Assembly (NCBI GenBank): GCA_017510075.1
Contig: JAFWNY010000001.1
Span: 1-37,041, forward strand
Origin: Candidatus Saccharimonadota bacterium
Lineage (GTDB): Bacteria; Patescibacteriota; Saccharimonadia; Saccharimonadales; Saccharimonadaceae
Length of the DNA: 37,041 nt
Reading direction: 5' to 3'
Shown: piece after piece, positions 7,662 to 15,010 of the stretch
Layout of the letters: the number at the start of each line of letters is the position of its first letter
Position numbering within the stretch: the first letter of the stretch is position 1
Notes under the pieces: model-generated
The model's database searches: none
Seen by the model: only the letters and a program-made list of their open reading frames with translations
What the model was told of the DNA's origin: nothing
Position numbers and translations under genes: made by a program

Positions 7662-8426
7662 ATGAAAAAAGTTTTATCATTTGACATAGACCAAACTTTA
7701 AACGTCGCCAAGACCCCTATCACCGACGACATCGCCGATCTTCTCGTGCAGTGCCTCGATCACTTCGAGATTTGCCCCATTTCCGGTCAGAAATTTGACC
7801 AATTCCTCATCCAGATTGTCGACCGGCTCCCCCAGCCCACCCCAGAGCAGCTCTCCCATCTCCACCTCTTTGTCGCCCAAGGCACCCAATATTACCGCTA
7901 CAATATCGACAAAAAAGATTGGGAGCAAGTCTATAATTACCCCTTGACCGACGAGCAAGTCAAGAAAATCAGCGAAACTATCGAGCAGGCTGCCAAGGAG
8001 CTTGGCTACTGGGAGGAAGATAAACTAGCCGAAGGCGACGAAATCATCGAAAACCGCCTCTCTCAAGTTACCTTCTCGGCATTAGGCCAAAAAGCCGGCA
8101 CCGAGGAGAAATACGCCTGGGATCCCGACTGCAAAAAACGCGAAAAAATCTGCGCCCGCTGCCGCGAGCTCGCCCCCGAGTTTGAGTACGAAATCGGCGG
8201 TACTACCTCCATTAATGCCATCACCCCTGGCATGAATAAAGTCTTCGGCATGACCCACCTCCTAGAGGAACTAAACGTCAAGAAAGAAGACGTCCTCTAT
8301 TTCGGCGACATGACCCAACCTGGCGGTAACGATTACCCCGTTGTCCAAATGGGTATCGACACCATCACCGTCCGGAATCACGAAGATACCGCCTACGCCT
8401 TGCGCGGAATTCTTGGTGTGATATAA
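7662..8426 (+). CDS. HAD-superfamily phosphomannomutase-like enzyme (eukaryotic PMM type)
   Basis: 254 residues, close to the about 250 of eukaryotic-type phosphomannomutase. The nucleophile motif is FDIDQTL with D8 and D10. ISGQKFDQFL matches the second HAD motif region. The C-terminal motif YFGDMTQPGGNDYPV is characteristic of the PMM branch of HAD-IIB. The expected reaction is mannose 6-phosphate to mannose 1-phosphate, or the glucose equivalent, for surface glycan precursors; substrate choice cannot be read from sequence. It lies between tpiA and the aldolase fusion, so sugar-phosphate genes cluster here. Confidence 0.8.
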   Translation: MKKVLSFDIDQTLNVAKTPITDDIADLLVQCLDHFEICPISGQKFDQFLIQIVDRLPQPTPEQLSHLHLFVAQGTQYYRYNIDKKDWEQVYNYPLTDEQVKKISETIEQAAKELGYWEEDKLAEGDEIIENRLSQVTFSALGQKAGTEEKYAWDPDCKKREKICARCRELAPEFEYEIGGTTSINAITPGMNKVFGMTHLLEELNVKKEDVLYFGDMTQPGGNDYPVVQMGIDTITVRNHEDTAYALRGILGVI

Positions 8427-8427
8427 T
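8419..8427 (+). promoter_or_regulatory. Extended -10 box of the aldolase fusion gene
   Basis: TGATATAAT (hexamer 8422-8427) overlaps the stop codon of the HAD gene and ends six bases before the ATG at 8434. The downstream gene can therefore be transcribed independently with no leader. Confidence 0.6.
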
Positions 8428-8433
8428 ATACTT

Positions 8434-10323
8434 ATGATTACAATCGTGGGCAATGTCCTCAAGGACGTTTATCTTAATCTCGACAATCGCACCGCTAATT
8501 TCGAAACTGATCGAAACGGCACCGAATGGCTCGATCTCGCTTTCAACGCCAGCGAGCACCACTTTTTCAACCGCAACTCTAGCCTCGGTGGCGCCGCTGT
8601 CTCCCTAGAAGCCCTCACCAAACTCGGCCTCCCTGCCAGCATCTCTGGTTCCGATCTTCAGTTTACCAATGACGATTCTACCAATACCCTCAACACCAAC
8701 ACTTACGACTACCGTTACATCTTAATCGCCAATTCTGACGTCAGCTATCTTTCTCCCAGCACGCACCAGCCCACCACTTTTGTACCTCCTACCGAAGCCG
8801 TCGATTACCTCTACATCGACCGCTCCGCCCGTCTCACCACCGATTCTGCCGCCAAGATCTCCACTTATCTAGATCTTGCCCCCCACACCAAGCTCATCCT
8901 CTACCTCCAAAACCTCGGCAATCCCCATCTGATAAATCTCCTCCCCCGTGCTAATCTCGTTTTTTGCGAAAATAACAGGGGTGATGCGGAGTTTTCACAG
9001 GCGCTTACTTCCGCCAACCTTAGCGACGCCAACCTCATTTATCTCTCTGATACCCATTTTTCCTACCAAAACATCACCGAGCCCATCTCTGTCAGCCGTA
9101 TAGATACCCTCACTCACCTCTCAGCCTACTCTATCGCCGCCGCCACCATTCTCGGCTGCTTTATCCTCGGTCGCTCCGTCGAGGACAGTCTTCGGCTCGC
9201 TCGCGCCAATGTCGAGCACACCAAGCTAAACTCCACTCTTTCCCTTGCCAGCCTCCAAGAGATCGCCGCTAATCCCGACCCCACTGACAACCTCGAGCTC
9301 ATTGCCGCCAGTCTCCTTGTCAAAGGCAAAGGCATCCTCGCCGCCGACGAGTCCGGTGGCAGCATCCACAAGAAATTCGACCAGCTCGGCATCGCAGACA
9401 CCTACGACAACCGTCGCGATTACCGCAACATCTTCTTCACCACTCCCGGCATTGCAGACTACGTCAGCGGCATCATCCTCTTCGACGAAACCACCCGCCA
9501 GCACGCCGACAACGGCCAAAATTTCGTCGATTTCCTCACCGGTAAGCGCATCATCCCTGGCATCAAAGTCGACCAAGGCCTCGAGAAATTCTCCGATTCC
9601 ACCCCACCAGAATCATCCCCCAGCCCCTCCGTCCACCCCGACGAAACCTGGACCAAAGGCCTCGATGATCTCTCCACACGCCTGCGCGAATACTACCAGA
9701 TGGGCCTTCGCTTCGCCAAATGGCGCGCCGCCTTCGAAATCCGCCTCGACGACCAAGGCAATATTATTACTCCCACCTCTCACGCCATCACCGAGAACTG
9801 CCGCATCCTCGCCGAATACGCCACCAAATGCCAAGCTGCCGGCATCGTCCCCATCGTCGAGCCCGAAGTCGTCTACGACGGCTACTATGATATCGACCAA
9901 TGCGCCTCTGTTACCGGGCAGATCTTAGATACCCTCTTCGCAGAATTAAAAAACGCCCACGTTAATCTCCGCGCCTGCATCCTCAAATGCAACATGGTCC
10001 TTGCCGGCAAAAAATATCCCGAGCAGTCCACCCCCGCCGCAGTTGGCGCCAAAACCGCCGAGGTTCTTAAAGCCCACGTCCCCGAAGACCTCGCCGGCAT
10101 CGTCTTCCTCTCCGGCGGCCAGACCCCCGAGCAAGCCACTAACAATCTCGCTGCAGTCACCGCAAACGGCCCCTTCCCTTGGCCCGTCACCTTCAGCTTC
10201 GCCCGCGCTCTCCAAGACCCCGCCCTCTACGCCTGGTCCGGCGACAACACCAACAGCGAAAAAGCCCGTCAAGCATTCCTTGACAGGCTCATCGCTAATA
10301 AACAAGCTCTTATTCCTCAGTAA
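8434..10323 (+). CDS. Fusion: degenerate PfkB-like sugar kinase domain + class I fructose-bisphosphate aldolase
   Basis: 629 residues. Residues 1-270 resemble a PfkB/ribokinase fold: the N-terminal MITIVGNVLKDV strand, LGGAAVSLEALTKLGL (51-66), and the C-terminal helix pair IDTLTHLSAYSIAAATIL. In active PfkB kinases the last segment reads DTTGAGDAF; here GAGD is replaced by THLS (about 227-230), so the catalytic Asp is absent. Residues about 285-629 are a complete class I aldolase: LAADES (302-307), ISGIILFDETTRQ-like segment, GIKVDQG with K378, RFAKWRA, IVPIVEPE (471-478), Schiff-base K518 in ILKCNMV and FLSGGQ. The aldolase should cleave fructose 1,6-bisphosphate; the kinase half is probably structural or a sugar-phosphate sensor. 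It overlaps rplY tail to tail by 14 bp. Confidence 0.9.
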   Translation: MITIVGNVLKDVYLNLDNRTANFETDRNGTEWLDLAFNASEHHFFNRNSSLGGAAVSLEALTKLGLPASISGSDLQFTNDDSTNTLNTNTYDYRYILIANSDVSYLSPSTHQPTTFVPPTEAVDYLYIDRSARLTTDSAAKISTYLDLAPHTKLILYLQNLGNPHLINLLPRANLVFCENNRGDAEFSQALTSANLSDANLIYLSDTHFSYQNITEPISVSRIDTLTHLSAYSIAAATILGCFILGRSVEDSLRLARANVEHTKLNSTLSLASLQEIAANPDPTDNLELIAASLLVKGKGILAADESGGSIHKKFDQLGIADTYDNRRDYRNIFFTTPGIADYVSGIILFDETTRQHADNGQNFVDFLTGKRIIPGIKVDQGLEKFSDSTPPESSPSPSVHPDETWTKGLDDLSTRLREYYQMGLRFAKWRAAFEIRLDDQGNIITPTSHAITENCRILAEYATKCQAAGIVPIVEPEVVYDGYYDIDQCASVTGQILDTLFAELKNAHVNLRACILKCNMVLAGKKYPEQSTPAAVGAKTAEVLKAHVPEDLAGIVFLSGGQTPEQATNNLAAVTANGPFPWPVTFSFARALQDPALYAWSGDNTNSEKARQAFLDRLIANKQALIPQ

Positions 10324-10981
10324 CTTCTTCCTCCGGCTTAGATCCATTCTCCGCTGGCACATCCGCCGCATCCATCGCTGGCTCCTCTGCCTCGGCCTCA
10401 CGTTTCTCTGCCTCGGCCGCCGGATCATACAAAGACGCCACTACCTGCTCGCTATCCAATTCCTTATCCGCAAACTCCACCCCCGCCGGCAACTTAATAT
10501 CCGCGATCGTCAGCTTATCTTCCACTTCTTTCATCCCAGCCGCATCAATCGTCAATTCTTTCGGCAAATCTGCCGGCTTCGCCTTCACATCCAATTCCTC
10601 AATCGACTGCGTCATCGCAAAGTGGTAAATCTTCGAGGCTTCCGACCCCTCAAATCCTACAATCACCACCGGCGTAGTCGCGACCACCGCTTCCTTCGCC
10701 GAAATCGCCTGGAACTCAATATTCATAATCTTTCGTGACACTGGGTCAACCTGCACATCTTTCACGATCGCAAGCTGCTTCTTCCCGGCCATATCAAGGT
10801 CAATCGGCGAATGATAACCCGCCTTCTCCAATACCTTCTCTGTCGCTACATACTCAGACGCCATCAGCTCCGGTGCCTTCCCGCCATACACCACCGACGG
10901 GATCATCCCCGTAGCTCGCAAATTCTTCAATTTTTTACCTGTTACTTCGCGCTTCTCCAGCGCCAACTTATATTCAGCCAT
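10310..10981 (-). CDS. rplY: Ribosomal protein bL25 (Ctc type)
   Basis: 223 residues. It is a two-domain bL25 (CTC-like) that binds 5S rRNA. The N-terminal domain is typical: REVTGKKLKNLRATGMIPSVVYGG and DVQVDPVSRKIMNIEFQ. The C-terminal TL5-like beta domain contains LPKELTIDAAGMKEVEDKLTIADIKLP, and the protein ends in an acidic tail rich in Glu and Ala. A TGATATAAT box (hexamer 11007-11012) overlaps the grpE stop region and AAAGGA precedes the ATG, so it may have its own promoter. Confidence 0.95.
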   Translation of the reverse strand: MAEYKLALEKREVTGKKLKNLRATGMIPSVVYGGKAPELMASEYVATEKVLEKAGYHSPIDLDMAGKKQLAIVKDVQVDPVSRKIMNIEFQAISAKEAVVATTPVVIVGFEGSEASKIYHFAMTQSIEELDVKAKPADLPKELTIDAAGMKEVEDKLTIADIKLPAGVEFADKELDSEQVVASLYDPAAEAEKREAEAEEPAMDAADVPAENGSKPEEEVTEE

Positions 10982-11012
10982 AATAATTCCTTTCTCTATT
11001 CCATTAATTATA

Positions 11013-11519
11013 TCATATTTTCTTTACTTTTACCATTGCTGGGCGCAAAACTTCCGACTCATAATAATACCCCGGGCGCAGCACCTCCGCTATTACTTCC
11101 TTCTCACCATCCCCCTCCGCCATCACCGCTTCATGCAAATCCGGATTAAATTCCACCCCCTCTCCCGCTTCAATCTTCTTTAGACCTAGCTCCTTCAAAG
11201 TTTTCCCGAACGACCCCTCTATCGGCTTCAACTCCGCATACGACAAAATCGCTCTATCCACATCGTCTAGCAGCGGCAAAACCTTACGCACCGTCGCCAA
11301 TTTCGCCGCCCGACGCTCATTTTCCTTCTGCATTTCCACCTGTCTCCGATAGTTCTCAAAATCCGCCCGCGTCCGCTGCAAATCCCCCAGCATATCCGCC
11401 AGTTGCTTTTCTAGTCCTGTCGTGTCGACCTTTACTTTCAAATCGCCCAAATCCTCTTTACTAAACTTATACTCCTCCGTCACCGATCCATCTTTATTCT
11501 CTTTTATCGTCTTTTTCAT
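11013..11519 (-). CDS. grpE: GrpE nucleotide exchange factor
   Basis: 168 residues, slightly short for the family. It stimulates ADP release from DnaK. The N-terminal coiled coil (ADMLGDLQRTRADFENYRRQ) is followed by LPLLDDVDRAI and the C-terminal beta wing GVEFNPDLHEAVM...VIAEVLRPGYYY...LRPAMVKV, all typical. GAGAGGAG precedes the ATG. It lies 18 bp after hrcA, so it should be under CIRCE control. No dnaK or dnaJ follows; the next gene is rplY. Confidence 0.96.
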   Translation of the reverse strand: MKKTIKENKDGSVTEEYKFSKEDLGDLKVKVDTTGLEKQLADMLGDLQRTRADFENYRRQVEMQKENERRAAKLATVRKVLPLLDDVDRAILSYAELKPIEGSFGKTLKELGLKKIEAGEGVEFNPDLHEAVMAEGDGEKEVIAEVLRPGYYYESEVLRPAMVKVKKI

Positions 11520-11537
11520 CTGATACTCCTCTCTATT

Positions 11538-12338
11538 TTATAAAATTTCCTCGAGCGTCTTCCCCGCATACTCCACTAGGCGCATCACCTTAGCATAATT
11601 CTGCCTCGTCGGCCCCAGCACCCCAATATAGCTTCGGTCCGAAAACGGCGATTTAAACCGTGATATAATCAACGACACCTCCGAATTCTTACCAATCGGA
11701 TTCTCCTGCCCGATAAATATATTCAACGGCTCTCCTGGCGCCGCCTCCCTCAGCCACGGCTCCAAATTATCCAGCAGCCTCGCCACCGCCTGCACTCTCC
11801 TCGTATCACCAAATTCCGGCTGCGTAAATAGCCGCGAAATCCCCGCAAGATACAGCTGCCCACCAATCGTCGCCAACCCCAAATTCCCCGTCATCTCCAC
11901 CAACATATCCACCGCCCCCCGAATCGCCGCATCTGCCCGCGACTGCGAAGATATCCTCACCTCTAGAGCATGCCTCTCGCGGTTCAATTTTGCCGCGCCA
12001 TTCACCACGCCACCCATATCATCATAATAGCCATCCTCAATCGCCCGCACCTCTGGCATTTCCGCCACAAAGCTAGCGTCCGTCTCGTAATAATCATCCA
12101 CCGCCCCCAGATTATTCACATAATACCGGTACCCCGCATCCGTCGGCACTCGCCCCGCCGAAGTATGCGGCTGCGCAATCAGCCCCAGTGCCTCTAGCCG
12201 CGCCATCTCCGCCCTGATTGTCGCTGGCGACACATCAAAAAGCCTCGCAATCGTCACGCTCCCCACCGGCGCCGCCGTCTCGGCATATTCTTCCACAATC
12301 TGACTCAAAATCAGCTTCTGCCGCTCTGTTAGTTCCAT
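11538..12338 (-). CDS. hrcA: Heat-inducible transcription repressor HrcA
   Basis: 266 residues from MELTERQ. It represses heat-shock genes by binding CIRCE. The N-terminal winged helix is classical: LTERQKLILSQIVEEYAETAAPVGS, then SPATIRAEMARLEALGLIAQPHTSAGRVPTDAGYRYYVN. A C-terminal HrcA domain includes YIGVLGPTRQNYAKVMRLVEYAGK. An ATG three codons upstream overlaps the TATAAT box; ATG 12338 lies seven bases after that box, which fits the leaderless style of this window. It forms an operon with grpE. Confidence 0.95.
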   Translation of the reverse strand: MELTERQKLILSQIVEEYAETAAPVGSVTIARLFDVSPATIRAEMARLEALGLIAQPHTSAGRVPTDAGYRYYVNNLGAVDDYYETDASFVAEMPEVRAIEDGYYDDMGGVVNGAAKLNRERHALEVRISSQSRADAAIRGAVDMLVEMTGNLGLATIGGQLYLAGISRLFTQPEFGDTRRVQAVARLLDNLEPWLREAAPGEPLNIFIGQENPIGKNSEVSLIISRFKSPFSDRSYIGVLGPTRQNYAKVMRLVEYAGKTLEEIL

Positions 12339-12345
12339 ACTTTTC

Positions 12346-12383
12346 ATTATACAAAATTAGCACTAAAAAAGCAAGAGTGCCAA
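12346..12383 (-). promoter_or_regulatory. hrcA promoter with CIRCE operator
   Basis: TTAGCACTA (12357-12365), nine bases, and GAGTGCCAA (12375-12383) match CIRCE (TTAGCACTC-N9-GAGTGCTAA) with two mismatches. The minus-strand -10 TATAAT (12346-12351) lies directly downstream. HrcA bound here would block its own promoter. Confidence 0.9.
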
Positions 12384-12389
12384 TTTCAC

Positions 12390-12476
12390 AAACCCACTAC
12401 AAACCACTACAAGCTCGCCACGAACTCACCATAAACCCGCTACAAACCCACTACAAACTCGCCACAAGCCAGTTAT
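12390..12476. repeat. Imperfect tandem repeat, period about 43 bp
   Basis: Two similar units begin with AAACCCACTACAAA (12390) and AAACCCGCTACAAA (12433), each rich in CACTACAA and CTCGCCAC. The repeat fills the gap between the end of ftsK and the CIRCE site. No role is apparent. Confidence 0.6.
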
Positions 12477-14683
12477 ACCCCCGCCAGTTGGTCAAACTCC
12501 TCCAACGAAGATATCAACAAATCGCGCGGCTTATTACCGTTTTGCGGCCCTATCACCCCAATTTCCTCAAACCAAATCGCAAGCCCCGATACAAATCCAT
12601 GCCCTTTCCCTAGGTAAGTCTGCAGCATTGCCGTAGAGAATTTCCCTTTTGATAGAGATATTTCTACCGCCTTGCGTACTATCGGGTCAGTTGGGTCAAA
12701 TCTCCTCCCTAACCCCCCAGCTTCACCAACCCCACCAGTCATACCTTTGATAGCCACCTGTTGAGCCACCACCTCATCATTATATTCTGGCGCTCGTTGC
12801 GCTCTCAAGAAGTCCGTCACTTTAGCGATATCATCATCCGATGCCCAAGCACCCTGTATCCGTCGCGGCTTACCCATCATCTCAGTCGTCAAAAGCAACA
12901 TATCACCCTTACCAAGTAGCTTTTCTGCGCCACCCTGATCCAACATAATTCTCGAATCCATCTGCGAACCCACCGCAAAAGCAATCCTCCCCGGAATATT
13001 TGCCTTAATCAACCCCGTAATCACCTTTACCTCCGGACGCTGCGTCGCGAGCACCAAGTGTATCCCCGAAGCTCGCCCCTTCTGCGCAATCCTCACAATC
13101 AACATCTCCAAATCTTTACCCGCCATCATCATCAGATCCGCCATCTCATCTATAATCACTACAATGTATGGCATCTTACCCTCCTTTTCCGGATTGTCAG
13201 ATTTCGCCATCTTCGCGTTATAATCAGAAATATTCTTGACTTTTTCCTCCGCCATCAGAGTATACCGTCTTTCCATCTCGCCCACCGCCCATTTCATCGC
13301 CGAAAGCGCCTTCTCGGTCTGGGTAATGATCGGGGTCAAAAGATGTGGAATGTCCTGATATTGAGCCATCTCTACCTGTTTTGGATCCACTATAATCAAC
13401 TTCATGTCCGAAGGTGCATTACGATACAATAGCGAAGAAATCAAAGTATTCGTCATTACCGACTTACCAGACCCAGTAGTACCTGCAATCAAGAGATGCG
13501 GCATCTTTGCCAAATTAGCCACCACTGCATGACCAGAAATATCTTTCCCTACCGCAAAAGTCAGCGGATCAGTCGCCTTTTTCCACTCCGATGATTCCAA
13601 TACACCACGTAGCCTCACATCCGCCGAGCGCGCATTCGGTATCTCTACCCCCACCGACCTCGTCCCAGGGATCGGCGCCTCTATCCTAATCTTATCCACC
13701 GCAAGGTTCAACGCCAATTCCTTGTCCCTTGCCAATATTTTACTCAAATTCACCCCTGCCGGCGGCTTCATCGTGTACTGTGTCACCCGCGGCCCCACAT
13801 TTGCCCCCTCCATCTCCACATCTATGCCAAACTCCGCCAACGTAGATTTTATAATATACGCATTCTGCTGAATATTCCCCGCATCAGCCGGCGACTGTTT
13901 CTTCTCGAGCAAGTCCGTAGATGGCATCTTCCAATCCGGGTCGTTTACCGCCATAAGTGCCGTAGGCTCCTTGGACTGCTCTGGCGCGGCGACTTTGGTA
14001 GGCACCTTATGCAATAATTTCCCCTTCGCGGCTGGAGCAGCCGTCTCAGTACCGCCCAAACCCGAATTAACCTTAATCTCCAATTGCCCTAATTTCTTAG
14101 ACTTTTTATCCTCCCCGTCCGACTTTTCCCTCGCAGGCATTCTGCCAGTCTTTACCATATTTGTCGTACCTTTAAACAGCGTCACCGGCGAAATTTGCAA
14201 TATAAACGCCAGCGTGATAAACATCAGCACCACATATATAAATATCACCACTCCCTGATTCAGCACATTTGTCATTAACGAATTCAACCACTCCCCCAGC
14301 ATACCTCCGTTACCCCAAATCGCCGCCACCCCTGCTATCCACACCACCATTAGCAAGCTCGCTATATACACCGGCACCGCCACCCGATTATTTTCGCTCC
14401 GAAGTATCTTTACTGCTAAATACACCAAAATCGCCGGCACAAAATACGCCGCAAACCCAATAATACTCAAGAAAAACTTGTGCACCTCGTTTAATACATT
14501 ACCTCCCTGCCCAAACCAAGTAATTACAAAAAACAACGCCAGTGCAATCATCAGCACCGCAACAATCTGTCGCCAAAATCCACCCGGCAGCTCATGCTCT
14601 ACCGGAGCTTCTTTTCTAGTATTCCGCTTCCGCGCCGTAGATGATTTCCGAGATTTTGTAGTTTTTCGTTTTTTCGTTGCCAT
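12473..14683 (-). CDS. ftsK: DNA translocase FtsK/SpoIIIE
   Basis: 736 residues. It pumps chromosomal DNA through the closing septum and acts on XerCD/dif resolution. After a basic N-terminus there are about four membrane helices (residues 36-56, 72-92, 103-123, 143-163), a short linker, then the RecA-like motor with Walker A GTTGSGKS (401-408) and Walker B IVVIIDEMAD (D512, E513). The C-terminal gamma winged helix (DPIVRKAVEISLSKGKFSTAMLQTYL onward, split here by position 660-700) should read KOPS sequences. The start is leaderless-type: TGCTAAAAT ends six bases before the ATG. Confidence 0.96.
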   Translation of the reverse strand: MATKKRKTTKSRKSSTARKRNTRKEAPVEHELPGGFWRQIVAVLMIALALFFVITWFGQGGNVLNEVHKFFLSIIGFAAYFVPAILVYLAVKILRSENNRVAVPVYIASLLMVVWIAGVAAIWGNGGMLGEWLNSLMTNVLNQGVVIFIYVVLMFITLAFILQISPVTLFKGTTNMVKTGRMPAREKSDGEDKKSKKLGQLEIKVNSGLGGTETAAPAAKGKLLHKVPTKVAAPEQSKEPTALMAVNDPDWKMPSTDLLEKKQSPADAGNIQQNAYIIKSTLAEFGIDVEMEGANVGPRVTQYTMKPPAGVNLSKILARDKELALNLAVDKIRIEAPIPGTRSVGVEIPNARSADVRLRGVLESSEWKKATDPLTFAVGKDISGHAVVANLAKMPHLLIAGTTGSGKSVMTNTLISSLLYRNAPSDMKLIIVDPKQVEMAQYQDIPHLLTPIITQTEKALSAMKWAVGEMERRYTLMAEEKVKNISDYNAKMAKSDNPEKEGKMPYIVVIIDEMADLMMMAGKDLEMLIVRIAQKGRASGIHLVLATQRPEVKVITGLIKANIPGRIAFAVGSQMDSRIMLDQGGAEKLLGKGDMLLLTTEMMGKPRRIQGAWASDDDIAKVTDFLRAQRAPEYNDEVVAQQVAIKGMTGGVGEAGGLGRRFDPTDPIVRKAVEISLSKGKFSTAMLQTYLGKGHGFVSGLAIWFEEIGVIGPQNGNKPRDLLISSLEEFDQLAGV

Positions 14684-14738
14684 GTTTCTATTTTAGCACA
14701 CTTTGATTTTTGGTGAAAGTATGATAAAATAAAACTAT

Positions 14739-14813
14739 TAGGCTGTCGCCAAGTGGTAAGGCAACGGGTTTTGGTCCCGTCATTCGCAGGTTCGAATCCT
14801 GCCAGCCTAGCCA
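14739..14813 (+). tRNA. tRNA-Gln (TTG)
   Basis: Acceptor TAGGCTG pairs with CAGCCTA (14803-14809), the discriminator is G and CCA is encoded (14811-14813). The T-arm is GCAGG-TTCGAAT-CCTGC. The anticodon stem ACGGG/CCCGT encloses TTTTGGT with anticodon TTG. Confidence 0.95.
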
Positions 14814-14904
14814 CATCATGCAACCGTATAATACAGGGCTAAATACGATATCAATTAATAGGATTGCATGACACCACAGCATAAATATGCTATAATATAC
14901 ACAT

Positions 14905-14981
14905 GGTACCGTAGCTCAGTTGGTTAGAGCGTGGGACTCATAAGCCCGAGGTCGGTGGTTCGAAACCACCCGGTACCACCA
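14905..14981 (+). tRNA. tRNA with CAT anticodon (elongator Met, or Ile2)
   Basis: Acceptor GGTACCG pairs with CGGTACC (14971-14977), then A and encoded CCA. The T-arm is GGTGG-TTCGAAA-CCACC and the anticodon loop CTCATAA gives CAT. The first pair is G-C, so it is not an initiator. Elongator Met is favoured by overall resemblance, but a lysidine-modified Ile2 cannot be excluded. TATAAT at 14890-14895 is a probable -10. Confidence 0.9.
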
Positions 14982-14982
14982 C

Positions 14983-15010
14983 ACTCCCGTACAGGGGGAT
15001 TTTTTATTTT
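14983..15010 (+). terminator. Short terminator after the CAT tRNA
   Basis: CTCCC and GGGGG form a short stem around GTACA, followed by ATTTTTTATTTT. It overlaps the end of the convergent helicase gene. Confidence 0.5.

Noticed and set aside
9245-9928. Ser/Pro-rich plus-strand frame within the aldolase
   Set aside because: The aldolase motifs lie in the other frame throughout; this is a shadow of C-ending codons.
14814-14904. Small RNA between the two tRNAs
   Set aside because: Two TATAAT boxes and a weak CATGCAA/TTGCATG pair are present, but they are explained as tRNA promoter elements and no stable structure was found.
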